From the NCBI GenBank assembly GCA_020635055.1, contig JACKAN010000009.1:1-64000 (forward strand): a DNA stretch of 64,000 bases, given 5' to 3'. A model generated the notes under the pieces. It was given only the letters and a program-made list of their open reading frames with translations, was not told the DNA's origin and did no database searches. The DNA is from Pseudobdellovibrionaceae bacterium. GTDB lineage: Bacteria > Bdellovibrionota > Bdellovibrionia > Bdellovibrionales > UBA1609. How positions within the stretch are numbered: position 1 is the first letter of the stretch; each line of letters opens with the position of its first letter. The translations under genes and the position numbers were made by a program. Below, in pieces: positions 1 to 9,480 of this stretch.

Positions 1-94
1 TGTCTCATCGAACCATGTTTTGAGGAATGGAAGTCTCCGATATGACTACCGAAAACAGTTCGACTTACTCGCAAAAACGAGCAGTCGTCAGGTT

Positions 95-170
<76 letters not shown>

Positions 171-237
171 ATCTTTAAAATCGTGAGGTCTTTGTTTTGT
201 ACGAAAATATCCTTAAGGTCAATACTTCTTTTTAAAT

Positions 238-744
238 TTAAGCAGAGGGCTTTAACTTATTGTTATTAATAAACTTAATCCAAGTTTTTTCATTGGTTAA
301 ATTAAAGCCAATATCTTCAGCACCACGCAATACAGCTTCATAAACTTTTTCTAAAACATGCAGTTCATCTGGGTGAATGTCTTCTGTATTTAAAGTGTCT
401 TCAATGGCTTCTACAACACTTATCAGGTCTGGAGTTGTAACTACTTTAGGTAGTTTATTCATATCCAGATTTAAAGTCTTAGCAGGCTTAAAACCCACTA
501 ATTTGTTAGTTAAAAGTAGCTTTTTTCCACTGTAAAAGTTCACTTGCAAAAAAGGTTGGTTAGAATTGTCTAATCTAGACAATATTTCCTCAATTTCCGA
601 AGGGGCAAGTGTTAAAACTTTCCCATCTGATTTTTGGTAGATCTCCATTTTATCTATGGTCACACTGACTAATTCCAAGCCTGATGAGTCAAGAAGAAAT
701 GCTTCTATTTTTTCGATGTTTGTATTCTTTGTGTCCTTTTTCAT
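238..744 (-). CDS. conserved-looking hypothetical protein, 168 aa
   Basis: I do not recognise this protein. It has no signal peptide or membrane segment and is rich in charged and leucine residues, so it is probably cytoplasmic. The first half looks like alternating beta strands. The second half (about residues 95-168) is predicted mainly helical, with several acidic stretches. It starts with ATG at 744 without a strong ribosome binding site and ends about 70 bp from the tRNA-Ala gene transcribed the same way. It is a single-gene unit, divergent from the cupin gene at 912. Codon use looks like that of its neighbours. No function is assigned. Confidence 0.7.
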   Translation of the reverse strand: MKKDTKNTNIEKIEAFLLDSSGLELVSVTIDKMEIYQKSDGKVLTLAPSEIEEILSRLDNSNQPFLQVNFYSGKKLLLTNKLVGFKPAKTLNLDMNKLPKVVTTPDLISVVEAIEDTLNTEDIHPDELHVLEKVYEAVLRGAEDIGFNLTNEKTWIKFINNNKLKPSA

Positions 745-911
745 AGAGTATGGCCCCCAGCCATTATTTTATGCATACTTTATTATCGTCCCTATAAGAT
801 AAGACTTTAAAAAATCTGCTAATTTTTGGTTTATTGTCCTGCACTGAATTGAGATATCTTGATTTGAGACGAAAAATTGATAAATAAGTATACAACTTAG
901 GAGAAAATTCC

Positions 912-1217
912 GTGTTAATTACTCGATGGCAAGCGCCTATAGTGCCTAAAATAGATCAAATTAAAACCTGGTTTGAGATGGAAGGCTTAGAACCACAAAA
1001 AGTCACAATCCAGCCTAAAGAGTCTTATCAAAATCTAAGACACCCTTTTGATGATGTGATTATGGTAGCTCAAGGAGAGCTCATTCTAAATATTGCTGGA
1101 AACAAACTGCTTCTAAGAGAGGGTGACAAAATAGTTATTCCATCAAACACCAAGCACTCTAAAGAAGTCAGTGGAGAAAACCCTTGTATTTATATTTCTG
1201 CTCAAAAAACTTATTAA
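912..1217 (+). CDS. small cupin-domain protein, 101 aa
   Basis: This is a single-domain cupin, a small beta-barrel fold that usually binds a metal or a small ligand. The core is visible around residues 40-95: an HPFDDVIMVAQGEL stretch resembles cupin motif 1, and LREGDKIVIPSNTKHS resembles motif 2 with its glycine, proline and final histidine. Motif 1 lacks the usual pair of histidines, so metal binding is uncertain. The start is GTG at 912, chosen because AGGAG lies nine bases upstream. It faces rarA convergently. The substrate cannot be told from the sequence. Confidence 0.8.
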   Translation: MLITRWQAPIVPKIDQIKTWFEMEGLEPQKVTIQPKESYQNLRHPFDDVIMVAQGELILNIAGNKLLLREGDKIVIPSNTKHSKEVSGENPCIYISAQKTY

Positions 1218-1289
1218 AACAACGAGATAAAAAGTAATCGCTTTATTGGCACCATGATATACATGGTATAGTTATCTATTATTATCTAA

Positions 1290-2594
1290 CTATTCTTTTA
1301 TCCACTTTAGATATTCAATAATCTTTTTTTCAAAACCTCTTTCTATAGGCTCGTAGAGACTAGTGTCCTGAATTTCTTTTGGTAAAAAATTTTGTTTGAT
1401 ATAGGATTTAGCTCCATCATGGGAGTATTTATAACCCTTTCCATAGCCTAACGACTTAGATAATGATGTTTGTGAGGATCTTAGCGCCAGAGGTATTGGC
1501 AAGGCCCCAGTGTCTTCGACTAATGCTAATGCTTTTTTCCAGGCCAAATAGGATCGATTAGACTTTGGCGCTGAAGATAAATATGTAGCCACTTGTGCCA
1601 GATTTATTCCTGCTTCTGGCAAACCCACTAATTCAACGGCCTGCAAACCCGCTATAGCGATTTCTAATGCCCTTGGGTCAGCATTCCCAACATCTTCAGA
1701 GGCCAATACAACTAACCTTCTGGCGATAAAAACAGGGTCTTCTCCCCCCTTTATCATTCTCGCTAAATAATACAAAGCCGCATCGGGATCACTTCCTCTA
1801 ACACTTTTAATAAAAGCAGATATACAATTGTAGTGTTCTTCGCCATTGCGGTCATAAGTCATTTTTTTTTCAATCAAAATGTCCTTAAGATCCTCTTGAT
1901 CCAATGGCTTTGGATGACTCTCTTCTTTAAAACTTTCTAATATCTGTTCAAAAGAATTTAACAGAACCCTCATATCTCCTTGCGAGTTTTTAATAAGTCG
2001 CTGAACCGCTTCGTCAGACAAAATTTCATATAAATTACGATTAAAACTATTAGCCGCCTTGATTAGAATTTTTATAGCTTCATTGTCTGAAAGGGGTGCG
2101 AAAGTTAATACCTGACAACGACTTAAAAGAGCTGAGTTAAGTTCATAACTTGGGTTTTCTGTCGTCGCTCCAATGAGTACAAAATCTGCCTGTTCACTAA
2201 ATGGCAATAACACATCTTGTTGGGCCTTATTTAGTCTATGTATTTCATCGATGAACAAAATTGTATTTTGCCCTAATGCTACTTTTTTATGTTTAGCCAT
2301 CTGGCCAATTTCTTTAAGCTTTTTAGCCCCCGTATCCACAGCATTGACTTGAATATAGCTATAATTTGGCAGAATTTTTTCCAGTAACATGGCAAAGGTC
2401 GTTTTACCTGAACCCGGAGGACCAAATAAAATTAAATTTGGTAAATAAGCCTTATCAATTATATTCTGAAAAAGCTTCTTTTGCCCCCCAGTCCAACTAT
2501 CTCTACCTAAAAAGTCTTCCCAGCTTCTAGGTCTCATTTGTTCCGCTAGAGGTTTTTTTAAGTCATTTTGAGAATTGAAAGAAAATAAGTCCAT
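1290..2594 (-). CDS. rarA: replication-associated recombination protein A (RarA/MgsA AAA+ ATPase)
   Basis: This is a clamp-loader-like AAA+ ATPase of the RarA/MgsA/WRNIP1 family, which acts at stalled replication forks together with SSB and recombination proteins. The 434-aa length is normal for the family. Residues near 50-65 hold Walker A (GPPGSGKTT). ILFIDEIHR near 115 is Walker B. GATTENPS is sensor 1, and ALLSRCQV carries the arginine-finger region. The C-terminal MgsA tetramerisation domain is present, including SVRGSDPDAALYYLARM and ASEDVGNADP. It is divergently transcribed from the lipoprotein gene at 2646, with only about 50 bp between the starts. Confidence 0.96.
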   Translation of the reverse strand: MDLFSFNSQNDLKKPLAEQMRPRSWEDFLGRDSWTGGQKKLFQNIIDKAYLPNLILFGPPGSGKTTFAMLLEKILPNYSYIQVNAVDTGAKKLKEIGQMAKHKKVALGQNTILFIDEIHRLNKAQQDVLLPFSEQADFVLIGATTENPSYELNSALLSRCQVLTFAPLSDNEAIKILIKAANSFNRNLYEILSDEAVQRLIKNSQGDMRVLLNSFEQILESFKEESHPKPLDQEDLKDILIEKKMTYDRNGEEHYNCISAFIKSVRGSDPDAALYYLARMIKGGEDPVFIARRLVVLASEDVGNADPRALEIAIAGLQAVELVGLPEAGINLAQVATYLSSAPKSNRSYLAWKKALALVEDTGALPIPLALRSSQTSLSKSLGYGKGYKYSHDGAKSYIKQNFLPKEIQDTSLYEPIERGFEKKIIEYLKWIKE

Positions 2595-2645
2595 CTTATC
2601 CCCTTTAACTTGACCAAAGTGCTCTGTAAATAAGAAACTATAAAT

Positions 2646-3200
2646 ATGAATTATATATTGCGAAGCCTACTTTTACTTTGGTTTACATTAAGCTTGGCAC
2701 AATGTGGCGAAACTACTGATTCTGACAAAGATTTAAAAATATATTTAGCCCCTCAAAAGCCAGATGTTCATTTGGTTCCCATCACCGTAACTACCAATGG
2801 AGGTGAAACTAAACTCACCCCACCATGGTTTAAATTTCAAATGAAAGCCGAAAATTTTACTGGAGAAACCCTTTATATTCTAGGTCTAACTTTTATAGTT
2901 AATTTCACAAAAAATGGAGAAATCCAACCCCCTATAGAACGCATCTATCAGCCTAGTGACTTTTCTGATGCAGATGGAAATCCTCTCACTGAATTTATTG
3001 CTCAAGTCTCAGACAAAGGTTTTTTTGAACCAAAAATATTTTTTTATATAGATTCTCTGCCCGATGCCGCTACAGGTGGTGCTGACTCTTTTGTTTATAG
3101 CATTACTGGTATTATTGAGGGCTTTACTGGAACGACTTATAATCCAAATCGCAATATACGAAAGAGATTCAATTTCACAACTAAACAACCCAGTTATTAA
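2646..3200 (+). CDS. putative lipoprotein, 184 aa
   Basis: The N-terminus is a lipoprotein signal: a short hydrophobic stretch followed by the lipobox LAQC, with the acylated cysteine at about residue 20. The mature part has no known motif. It is predicted mostly beta, with several aromatic-rich strands, and may be an outer-membrane-anchored periplasmic domain. The residue after the Cys is Gly rather than Asp, which under the enteric rule does not favour inner-membrane retention. It is a single gene pointing at pilQ convergently, with about 20 bp between them. Function unknown. Confidence 0.8.
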   Translation: MNYILRSLLLLWFTLSLAQCGETTDSDKDLKIYLAPQKPDVHLVPITVTTNGGETKLTPPWFKFQMKAENFTGETLYILGLTFIVNFTKNGEIQPPIERIYQPSDFSDADGNPLTEFIAQVSDKGFFEPKIFFYIDSLPDAATGGADSFVYSITGIIEGFTGTTYNPNRNIRKRFNFTTKQPSY

Positions 3201-3221
3201 AAAGTTATAGAGAGCTTTAAT

Positions 3222-5603
3222 TTACAAACTTTTGGAGTCTGAATCTACTTTTTCATCCAATGTGGTATCGTCATTTAATTTTTTTGCGACTGGTGATTTT
3301 GTCGACAATTTATTGGACGACAAAATTCGTGGAGTTACAAAAATCATTAACTCATTTTTGCTGTTTTCCTTGGCCTTACTTTTAAATAACCAGCCAAGTA
3401 TAGGGATATCTCCCAAAACCGGGACTTTATTAACTGAAGAGGTTTCACTGCCAGAATAAATTCCACCAATTACTGCCGTCTGATTATTGCCTACTAATAC
3501 TTTTGTAGTCGCTGAACTAGAAGATGTTGTAACTTGTCCATTTAATATAGCTCCTGAAGCTGGATTAGTGCGACTCACATTTAACTCTAAACGAACACTA
3601 TCATCAGAAGTTATTACCGGCGTTACATCGAAAGATAATGTAAAATTCTGAGTACTTGTGGTTTGTGTTGTGGTTACACCTTGGGCCCCTGATGTGGAAG
3701 TTTCACTGCTCACAAAGGGAACAGCAATGGTCTGACTAAATTTAGCCCCTTCTCCAGAGAGAGTTATAATTCTCGGAGAGGAAATGACTTTCGCCATATT
3801 GTTATCTTCTAAAAGCGCAATTTTTGCATTTAATGTTCCAATAACATCAAGAACTCCCACATTAATGCCCAAGCTGGCTATACCACCAAAATTAGATTGT
3901 ACTGGAGAAATAGAAAGTGTTGGGTTTATTGCAATGGGTGATCCCCCTACACCTCCCGTTTCACTCAAATTCTTAGGACTACCCGATGCTGTCCAATTGA
4001 TCCCTACGCCTTGGGAAAAAGATTCAATGGCCTCTATCACTTTTCCCTCAATAAGCACTTGCTTAGGTGATACATCGATGGCACCCAAAAGCTTTTCCAT
4101 TTTTAATATACTGTCCTCAACATCTGTTACAATAACTGAGTTTGTTTGAACATCAGAAATAACAGAACCTCTTTCTGTTTTTAATGAGGTCAATTTTGTA
4201 ACTGCATCTTCTAGCTTTAAATAACTGACAGGCAAAATCTTAATTTGCAATGGTTCTGAATTATATCTGTTTTCAATAATTTGATGAGCATAATTTATTT
4301 CTTCTTCCAACTTTTGAAGCGCATCTATGCGAATAACATTTCCCTCTCTAATATAACCCAGACCGTTTTGTTTTAAGATAAGAATAAAAGCTTGATCCCA
4401 AGGAACTTTTCTTAACTTTAATGTTATCTTGCCTCCCAATTGCTCTGGAAGAGCTAAATTTAAACCCGCTTCTTCGGCAATCATTTCTAGTACATCTTTA
4501 ATACCAGTGTCTTCAACTTGTATAGAGATGGGTTTGCCGTAATACATTCTATGTTTTAATAAAAATTCTTCTAAAGTCCTCGCATTTAAAAGAAGGTTTT
4601 TTGTTTCGTCAGCCATTTCATATTTGGGATAGGCTTCTGGAGTTCCCCCTTTTGAATAATCAATATTCATATCCATATCTTCTGAGGACTCAGACTCCAA
4701 AGCTAAATTTTCTTTAAGTCCTTCAGCTTCTTTAAGTTTTTGTGTGGGCTCATCAACAGCCAATTGCGTAACAATAGGTTGATTGGTGGTTGCCGGTATT
4801 ATAAGAAGTGTATTACCCTCTTTCCTAATAATAGGATCTTTTGCCTCTTTCATTTGAATTACTATTCTTGCAATGGATGAGCCTGGCTTTTGATAGGAGT
4901 TAATTGCACCGAATGCAGCACCTTTAAAATCCTTCATTAAATAGGGTCTCTTAAATTTTGCTGGTAAATTAGCATTTGCAATTTCAATAATATATTGCTT
5001 TGACTCAATATTGCTTCGACTTTTAAAATAGAAATCTGAATCCACTTTAATTAAAACAGTCCCACCACTCTCATTTGCTAAATAGCTAATATCAGATATT
5101 TCTACTGGGGGACCAGCAAAAGCATTTTGACTAAATTGACGCTCTTCACTTGTTAATGGGTCCTCTTCTGCTAGAACTTCCGAAGTCGTCTCTTCTAAAG
5201 GCTCTAAAGATTCTTCTACAATTGGCTCTTCTTCTTTTTGTAAGGGTTCATTCGTGGCTTGTTTTTGAGATGCTTCGTCTTCTTTTTCGTCAAAAAAATC
5301 GTCTTCAGGTTCAGAGTCTGCTACATTTTCTTGGTTTTTCTCATTAGTATCCTCATCTTCAAAGTCGGCAAAATCATCTTCACTTTCATTAGAACCACTG
5401 TCCTCCTTTGCCTCGGCTGTGTTTTCAGATGGGTCACTGGATGAGTCATCGAATTCACCGCTTTCAGAAAGTTCATCTTCAAGTTGTGAAACTTCACTAC
5501 TCAATTCATCATTCTTGCTTTCTTTAGGTAAAGACGGACTTGTACACGACAAGATAAAAACTTGAAATATTAAAAATGTGAAACAAAGTAGATTTTTCTT
5601 CAT
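3222..5603 (-). CDS. pilQ: type IV pilus secretin PilQ
   Basis: PilQ forms the outer-membrane channel through which the type IV pilus passes. The 793-aa protein has a lipoprotein-like signal peptide ending in LSC. Residues about 30-155 form a very acidic Ser/Glu/Asp-rich linker. A single AMIN-type domain (about 165-260) would bind peptidoglycan. It is followed by an STN/N0 domain (about 360-430), a secretin N domain (about 440-510) and the secretin core to about residue 770, ending in the typical VPVLGDIPILGWLFK and ELMIFVTPRI signatures. It is the last gene of pilMNOPQ. The long acidic linker is longer than usual. Confidence 0.96.
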   Translation of the reverse strand: MKKNLLCFTFLIFQVFILSCTSPSLPKESKNDELSSEVSQLEDELSESGEFDDSSSDPSENTAEAKEDSGSNESEDDFADFEDEDTNEKNQENVADSEPEDDFFDEKEDEASQKQATNEPLQKEEEPIVEESLEPLEETTSEVLAEEDPLTSEERQFSQNAFAGPPVEISDISYLANESGGTVLIKVDSDFYFKSRSNIESKQYIIEIANANLPAKFKRPYLMKDFKGAAFGAINSYQKPGSSIARIVIQMKEAKDPIIRKEGNTLLIIPATTNQPIVTQLAVDEPTQKLKEAEGLKENLALESESSEDMDMNIDYSKGGTPEAYPKYEMADETKNLLLNARTLEEFLLKHRMYYGKPISIQVEDTGIKDVLEMIAEEAGLNLALPEQLGGKITLKLRKVPWDQAFILILKQNGLGYIREGNVIRIDALQKLEEEINYAHQIIENRYNSEPLQIKILPVSYLKLEDAVTKLTSLKTERGSVISDVQTNSVIVTDVEDSILKMEKLLGAIDVSPKQVLIEGKVIEAIESFSQGVGINWTASGSPKNLSETGGVGGSPIAINPTLSISPVQSNFGGIASLGINVGVLDVIGTLNAKIALLEDNNMAKVISSPRIITLSGEGAKFSQTIAVPFVSSETSTSGAQGVTTTQTTSTQNFTLSFDVTPVITSDDSVRLELNVSRTNPASGAILNGQVTTSSSSATTKVLVGNNQTAVIGGIYSGSETSSVNKVPVLGDIPILGWLFKSKAKENSKNELMIFVTPRILSSNKLSTKSPVAKKLNDDTTLDEKVDSDSKSL

Positions 5604-5632
5604 AATCGTCCTTGATTAAACTTTATTTAGTC

Positions 5633-6394
5633 TTAATTAGAAGAACCAATTTTTAAAATCGAAGTCTTAAAACTAAGCTGGCCGCGCCTCTTAACTGTTT
5701 CAATAACTACAATCTCACCTTCTCTAATGGTTGCAATGTAACCATTATTTCTTCCAATCCGCTCATCTTTTCCCAAAATATGAACTTTGCTTGTGGGGTC
5801 AACAAACATGGCTTTTGGAGACTCCACATCCCAAATAATAGCAACAGGAATGATCTTATCCAAATCAAATCTTTGCAAAGGTCTAAGTGGTCCAACAAAA
5901 ACTCCATCTTCCGTTATTTCAGAACCCACATCAATACGAAACTCTCTGAATGGATCTCTCCTATTTCCAGTATCATAATTATAAGGTGCCATTAATGTTT
6001 CTATATCATCCGAAATAATTTCTTTTTTCTCAATCTGGACGTTGGTGGGTACAGGTGGAGCACTTTCCTCAGAAATTGGCTCTGGTTCTGAGGCCGATGG
6101 CTCTGTTTCCACTACTGGATCCGTAGGAGGTGGTGGCGGTTCTTCGTTGGTAGCTGAAGCTGAAGGACTATTATTATCATATGAATCTAGCGGATTCACA
6201 TCTGGAATATTTTCAATTTGTGGTGGGGGCAATAAAGGCTGAGTGTCTTGAGACAATTCAGGTAGTGGGGGAACTTCTTCTTGTGAAGAAGAGGTTTTAA
6301 TAAAACTACTTGTAACCCACAATGCCAAAATAATCCCGAGAGACCCCGAAAGAATATAAGCAAATATTTGCATATACTTAATTTTGGCTACCAT
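5633..6394 (-). CDS. pilP: type IV pilus assembly lipoprotein-like PilP
   Basis: PilP links the inner-membrane PilNO complex to the PilQ secretin in the periplasm. A single membrane anchor lies near the N-terminus (about residues 7-30). A long Pro/Glu/Ser-rich linker follows, and a compact C-terminal beta domain contains the family-typical RRDPF sequence and repeated short strands. There is no lipobox, so anchoring is by the transmembrane helix. I chose the ATG at 6394 because GGGAG lies just upstream; a start at 6430 would add 12 residues and overlap pilO further. The chosen start overlaps pilO by 17 bp, which suggests translational coupling. Confidence 0.9.
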   Translation of the reverse strand: MVAKIKYMQIFAYILSGSLGIILALWVTSSFIKTSSSQEEVPPLPELSQDTQPLLPPPQIENIPDVNPLDSYDNNSPSASATNEEPPPPPTDPVVETEPSASEPEPISEESAPPVPTNVQIEKKEIISDDIETLMAPYNYDTGNRRDPFREFRIDVGSEITEDGVFVGPLRPLQRFDLDKIIPVAIIWDVESPKAMFVDPTSKVHILGKDERIGRNNGYIATIREGEIVVIETVKRRGQLSFKTSILKIGSSN

Positions 6395-6989
6395 CGGCTC
6401 CCACTTCTTTTGGTTTGTACTGATAAGCAATAAATGTTGCGTCTACTGTTAAAAGCATTTCTCCATCTAATTCCTCATTTTTTCTACTAAAACTGACTTC
6501 CTTAAGGGAAATTATTTTATCTACTTTAGTTATATAAGAAAGAAATAGCAAAAATTGAGAATAGGTTATTTCCAAACCCAACTTGGCTTCAATTTTATTA
6601 TATATCTGTTCACCCTCTGTTTTCTCACGAACAGCATTAGAGCTTTTGACTCGACCCCCAGCCGCTTTTACTTCTGTAGACAAAATTTCTAAAACCTCGA
6701 ATTCCGACAATTCTACTGGCATGAATTTAACTATAGCATCAAATTTGGGTCCTTCTTGATCCAAAGCCAATTTAAAGGCTTTGGCTTCTTCTTCAGCTTT
6801 TTGATACTCTTGCAATTGAGCCTGATAAGTTTGAATGCTCGTTTTTGTAGTAGCGATTGCATTCTCTAAACGGGTGCCATCGTCATACATTAACATATAA
6901 TATAAAGCGGCGATAATTATACTACCAATAACTAACTGTTGATTTGTTAATGAGCTTAATTTTTCAATTGCCGGACTGACTTCGCTCAC
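6378..6989 (-). CDS. pilO: type IV pilus assembly protein PilO
   Basis: PilO is the inner-membrane partner of PilN in the pilus alignment subcomplex. The 203-aa protein has a short cytoplasmic start, one transmembrane helix (about residues 18-36), a coiled-coil stretch rich in Gln/Glu/Ala (about 40-80) and a C-terminal ferredoxin-like domain containing LEITYSQFLLFLSYI. The layout and length match PilO. The start ATG overlaps the pilN stop by 4 bp. Confidence 0.93.
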   Translation of the reverse strand: MSEVSPAIEKLSSLTNQQLVIGSIIIAALYYMLMYDDGTRLENAIATTKTSIQTYQAQLQEYQKAEEEAKAFKLALDQEGPKFDAIVKFMPVELSEFEVLEILSTEVKAAGGRVKSSNAVREKTEGEQIYNKIEAKLGLEITYSQFLLFLSYITKVDKIISLKEVSFSRKNEELDGEMLLTVDATFIAYQYKPKEVGADGSQN

Positions 6990-7558
6990 TTTAATTCCTC
7001 AATATCAAAAGACAATGTAAAAGCATTCACTGTATTTTCCTTTATAGTTGTCTCTTTAGTATTTTTTATGCTTACATTTTTAAAGCTGTCTTGATTGTCC
7101 ATGGCCGTTTTCATTAAGGTGACATCTTCAATTTCTACGGCTACTGCCTCTATCTCAAATTTTTTATTTCCATAGGTCAATCTATCAAACCAAACTCTAT
7201 CCGGTAAAATGCTTTGTAACAAATCCAAAGATTTTAATTCAATAAAACGATTTTTAGACAAACTACGAATAATTTGTAATCTTTCTTTCACTTGCACTAA
7301 TTGAGTCTGTAGTTTTTTTGCCTCTTCTGAAAATATCTTTTTTTCTTCAACCTGCGCAAGAAGTTGTTGAGATTGAATATTTAGTTGATTTAAGGACGAC
7401 TTCAAGCCACTTATATTTTGGTATTCATACAAAAATAAAATCAAGGTCAATAAAGAAATTATAAATAAGTTCTTAAGAGCCACTTTATTGGGGTCTACGA
7501 CCTCATTAAAATCTGCTAAACTAGCGGCTTGATTTCTTAAAAGGTTAACTCTTATCAT
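6986..7558 (-). CDS. pilN: type IV pilus assembly protein PilN
   Basis: PilN binds cytoplasmic PilM through its N-terminal tail and dimerises with PilO in the periplasm. The N-terminus begins MIRVNLLRN, matching the conserved INLLP-type peptide that docks onto PilM. A transmembrane helix (about residues 28-46), a coiled coil (about 50-95) and a C-terminal periplasmic domain follow. The 190-aa length is typical. It overlaps pilM and pilO by 4 bp at each end (ATGA-type junctions). Confidence 0.95.
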   Translation of the reverse strand: MIRVNLLRNQAASLADFNEVVDPNKVALKNLFIISLLTLILFLYEYQNISGLKSSLNQLNIQSQQLLAQVEEKKIFSEEAKKLQTQLVQVKERLQIIRSLSKNRFIELKSLDLLQSILPDRVWFDRLTYGNKKFEIEAVAVEIEDVTLMKTAMDNQDSFKNVSIKNTKETTIKENTVNAFTLSFDIEELK

Positions 7559-8601
7559 GAATCACCTAAGGTTCTTAAACCTAATCCAATGGCAATAGCA
7601 GAAAAATTTTTAATTTGCTCTATATATTGATCAGAAAACACTTTGGGATTGGTCCCTACACTTAAAAAAGGATCTAACCTTTCAGCGGGGAGCAATTGCC
7701 TAAGAGCACTAGAAAAACCTTGTGTTAAAGATCCTCCCCCTGTAAAATATAATTTACTCAGTTGGGAATTTGATGTGTTCTGAAAAAATTCTATACTGCT
7801 TCCAATCTCTTCTAAAACTAAAGAATGTGTGTTTTCTATGATCGACGATGCCTCTTCAGGAACCGCTTGGCCAGATGACAATCCTAACTTCATTCCTTCG
7901 GCTTCTGACATAGTTACGCTTAATGATTTTGCTAATTCATTGGTGTAAATTAAGCCACCCACAGGTATATCGCGGCAAAATACAACTTCTCCACTATCAA
8001 TAATTACAAAATTAGTCACAGAAGACCCCATATTTATAATTCCTATGACTTGTCCACTTAAAACACCATAATTAGCTTCAAAACAATTGGCCAAAGCAAA
8101 GCCTGAAACATCTAACAAGCTACAATTAATACCCGCTGAATTTACAATATCAGAAACTGTATAAACAATTTGTTGAACGGCAGCTATTAACAAGATATCC
8201 ATTGTATCGCTCTGTCTGTTGTTTAGTTTTAAAACTTTAAAAGCTAAATTAACCTCGTTAATGTCATAGGGAATATATTGCTCTGCTTCCCAGCGAATCT
8301 GCTCTGGAATCAAGGACTCTTCCATTACAGGAATGCTAATTTTTTTTATAATTATTGAAGATCCCCACAATCCTGTAGATGCATGTTTCACTTTTGAACC
8401 TAATTCATTTATTGCTTGTCTGACTGCATCGGAAAATAGACCTACATCAATTATATCCCCCCCAGAAGTCGCCATTGGTGGAGTTGAAACCAGACTAAAG
8501 TTTTGTAAAGTGCTTACTTTTCTACCCACATCGATTTCAGCAATCTTAATTGAACTAGAGCCTAAATCTATGCCTAAAACTTTTTTATTTTTAAATAACA
8601 T
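7555..8601 (-). CDS. pilM: type IV pilus assembly ATPase-fold protein PilM
   Basis: PilM is the cytoplasmic actin/FtsA-like protein that anchors the pilus alignment complex through PilN. The actin-like phosphate 1 loop is seen at VLGIDLGSSSIKIAEI near the N-terminus. A second nucleotide-binding segment lies at INMGSSVTNFVII, and an adenosine-site segment at KLYFTGGGSLTQGF. The 348-aa length matches the family. It is the first gene of pilMNOPQ, about 78 bp downstream of the prepilin peptidase gene on the same strand. Confidence 0.96.
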   Translation of the reverse strand: MLFKNKKVLGIDLGSSSIKIAEIDVGRKVSTLQNFSLVSTPPMATSGGDIIDVGLFSDAVRQAINELGSKVKHASTGLWGSSIIIKKISIPVMEESLIPEQIRWEAEQYIPYDINEVNLAFKVLKLNNRQSDTMDILLIAAVQQIVYTVSDIVNSAGINCSLLDVSGFALANCFEANYGVLSGQVIGIINMGSSVTNFVIIDSGEVVFCRDIPVGGLIYTNELAKSLSVTMSEAEGMKLGLSSGQAVPEEASSIIENTHSLVLEEIGSSIEFFQNTSNSQLSKLYFTGGGSLTQGFSSALRQLLPAERLDPFLSVGTNPKVFSDQYIEQIKNFSAIAIGLGLRTLGDS

Positions 8602-8679
8602 TTAAATAAACCTTGCTGCTTACCACAATGAGGTAGACACACTAGCCCAACTAAATTAAATCGAAGATGACTTGTTTTG

Positions 8680-9480
8680 TCAAAGCCCGGGTAGGAAAAA
8701 ACCAAAATACCAATTCATGGTGTTTTCACCTAAAAAAATATAAAGAATAGCTCCGAATGCTAAATAGGGCCCAAAGGGGATCACAGAGGCCATTCCTTCC
8801 TTTGAACGAACAGAAACAAGTAGTCCGACAATACTACCGGTAAGACTCGAGGACAATATAACAAAAGGAATGGCTTTCCAGCCTAATACAGCTCCGATCC
8901 ATGCTAATAGTTTTATATCTCCTCCTCCCATTCCTTCTTTTTTCCGCCAGATATAATAAAAATAAGCGACAGCCCATAAAAAACCACCACCCATAAGAAT
9001 TCCACCCAATGACTGCAAAAAAGTTCTTCCAGGATTTAAAAGTGAACCCAGTAAACCAATAAGGATGCCTCCCAAAGAAAAACTGTCAGGAATTATCATG
9101 TGATCCAAATCTATAAAACTCACAGTAACTAAGCCAAAATATAGAATTAAATGTTCTAATAAATAAAAATTCCAGCCATGCAACCAAAAAAGAGCACAAA
9201 ATCCAACTGTCATAATTATTTCCACTAAAGGATAACGAAAAGAAATTGAGTTCTTACAAACAGAACATTTTCCCTTCAAAAAAATCCAAGAAACTATCGG
9301 GATATTCTGACTCCACTTAATTTTAGCTTTGCACTTAGGACAATGACTGGCTGGACGCACAACACTCTTTCCTTCTGGCAACCGCAAAATAATAACGTTA
9401 GCAAAACTACCAAAAATTGCACCAAAACATGAAATAAAAAAATATTGTAAGCCCAAAGGCAAATCTATAAAGTTAAGCAA
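8680..9480 (-). CDS. pilD: prepilin peptidase / N-methyltransferase (type IV leader peptidase)
   Basis: This bifunctional inner-membrane enzyme cleaves and N-methylates type IV prepilins. The N-terminal domain carries two Cys pairs (CPKC and CSVC) that bind zinc in family members. The two catalytic aspartates lie in FIDLDHMIIPD and in GGGDIKLLAWIGA, matching the GxGD-type aspartic protease pattern. About seven or eight hydrophobic segments span the 266 residues. It overlaps the upstream ABC permease gene by 8 bp and precedes pilM, so it probably supplies the pilus system. No pilin, PilB, PilT or PilC gene is in the window. Confidence 0.95.
   Translation of the reverse strand: MLNFIDLPLGLQYFFISCFGAIFGSFANVIILRLPEGKSVVRPASHCPKCKAKIKWSQNIPIVSWIFLKGKCSVCKNSISFRYPLVEIIMTVGFCALFWLHGWNFYLLEHLILYFGLVTVSFIDLDHMIIPDSFSLGGILIGLLGSLLNPGRTFLQSLGGILMGGGFLWAVAYFYYIWRKKEGMGGGDIKLLAWIGAVLGWKAIPFVILSSSLTGSIVGLLVSVRSKEGMASVIPFGPYLAFGAILYIFLGENTMNWYFGFFLPGL

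Noticed and set aside
1251..1267. Hairpin ACCATG/CATGGT between the cupin gene and rarA as a terminator
   Set aside because: The stem is short and AT-containing and no T-run follows on either strand.
3784..4149. 121-codon plus-strand open frame inside pilQ
   Set aside because: It is antisense to the conserved secretin core and shows no independent coding signs.
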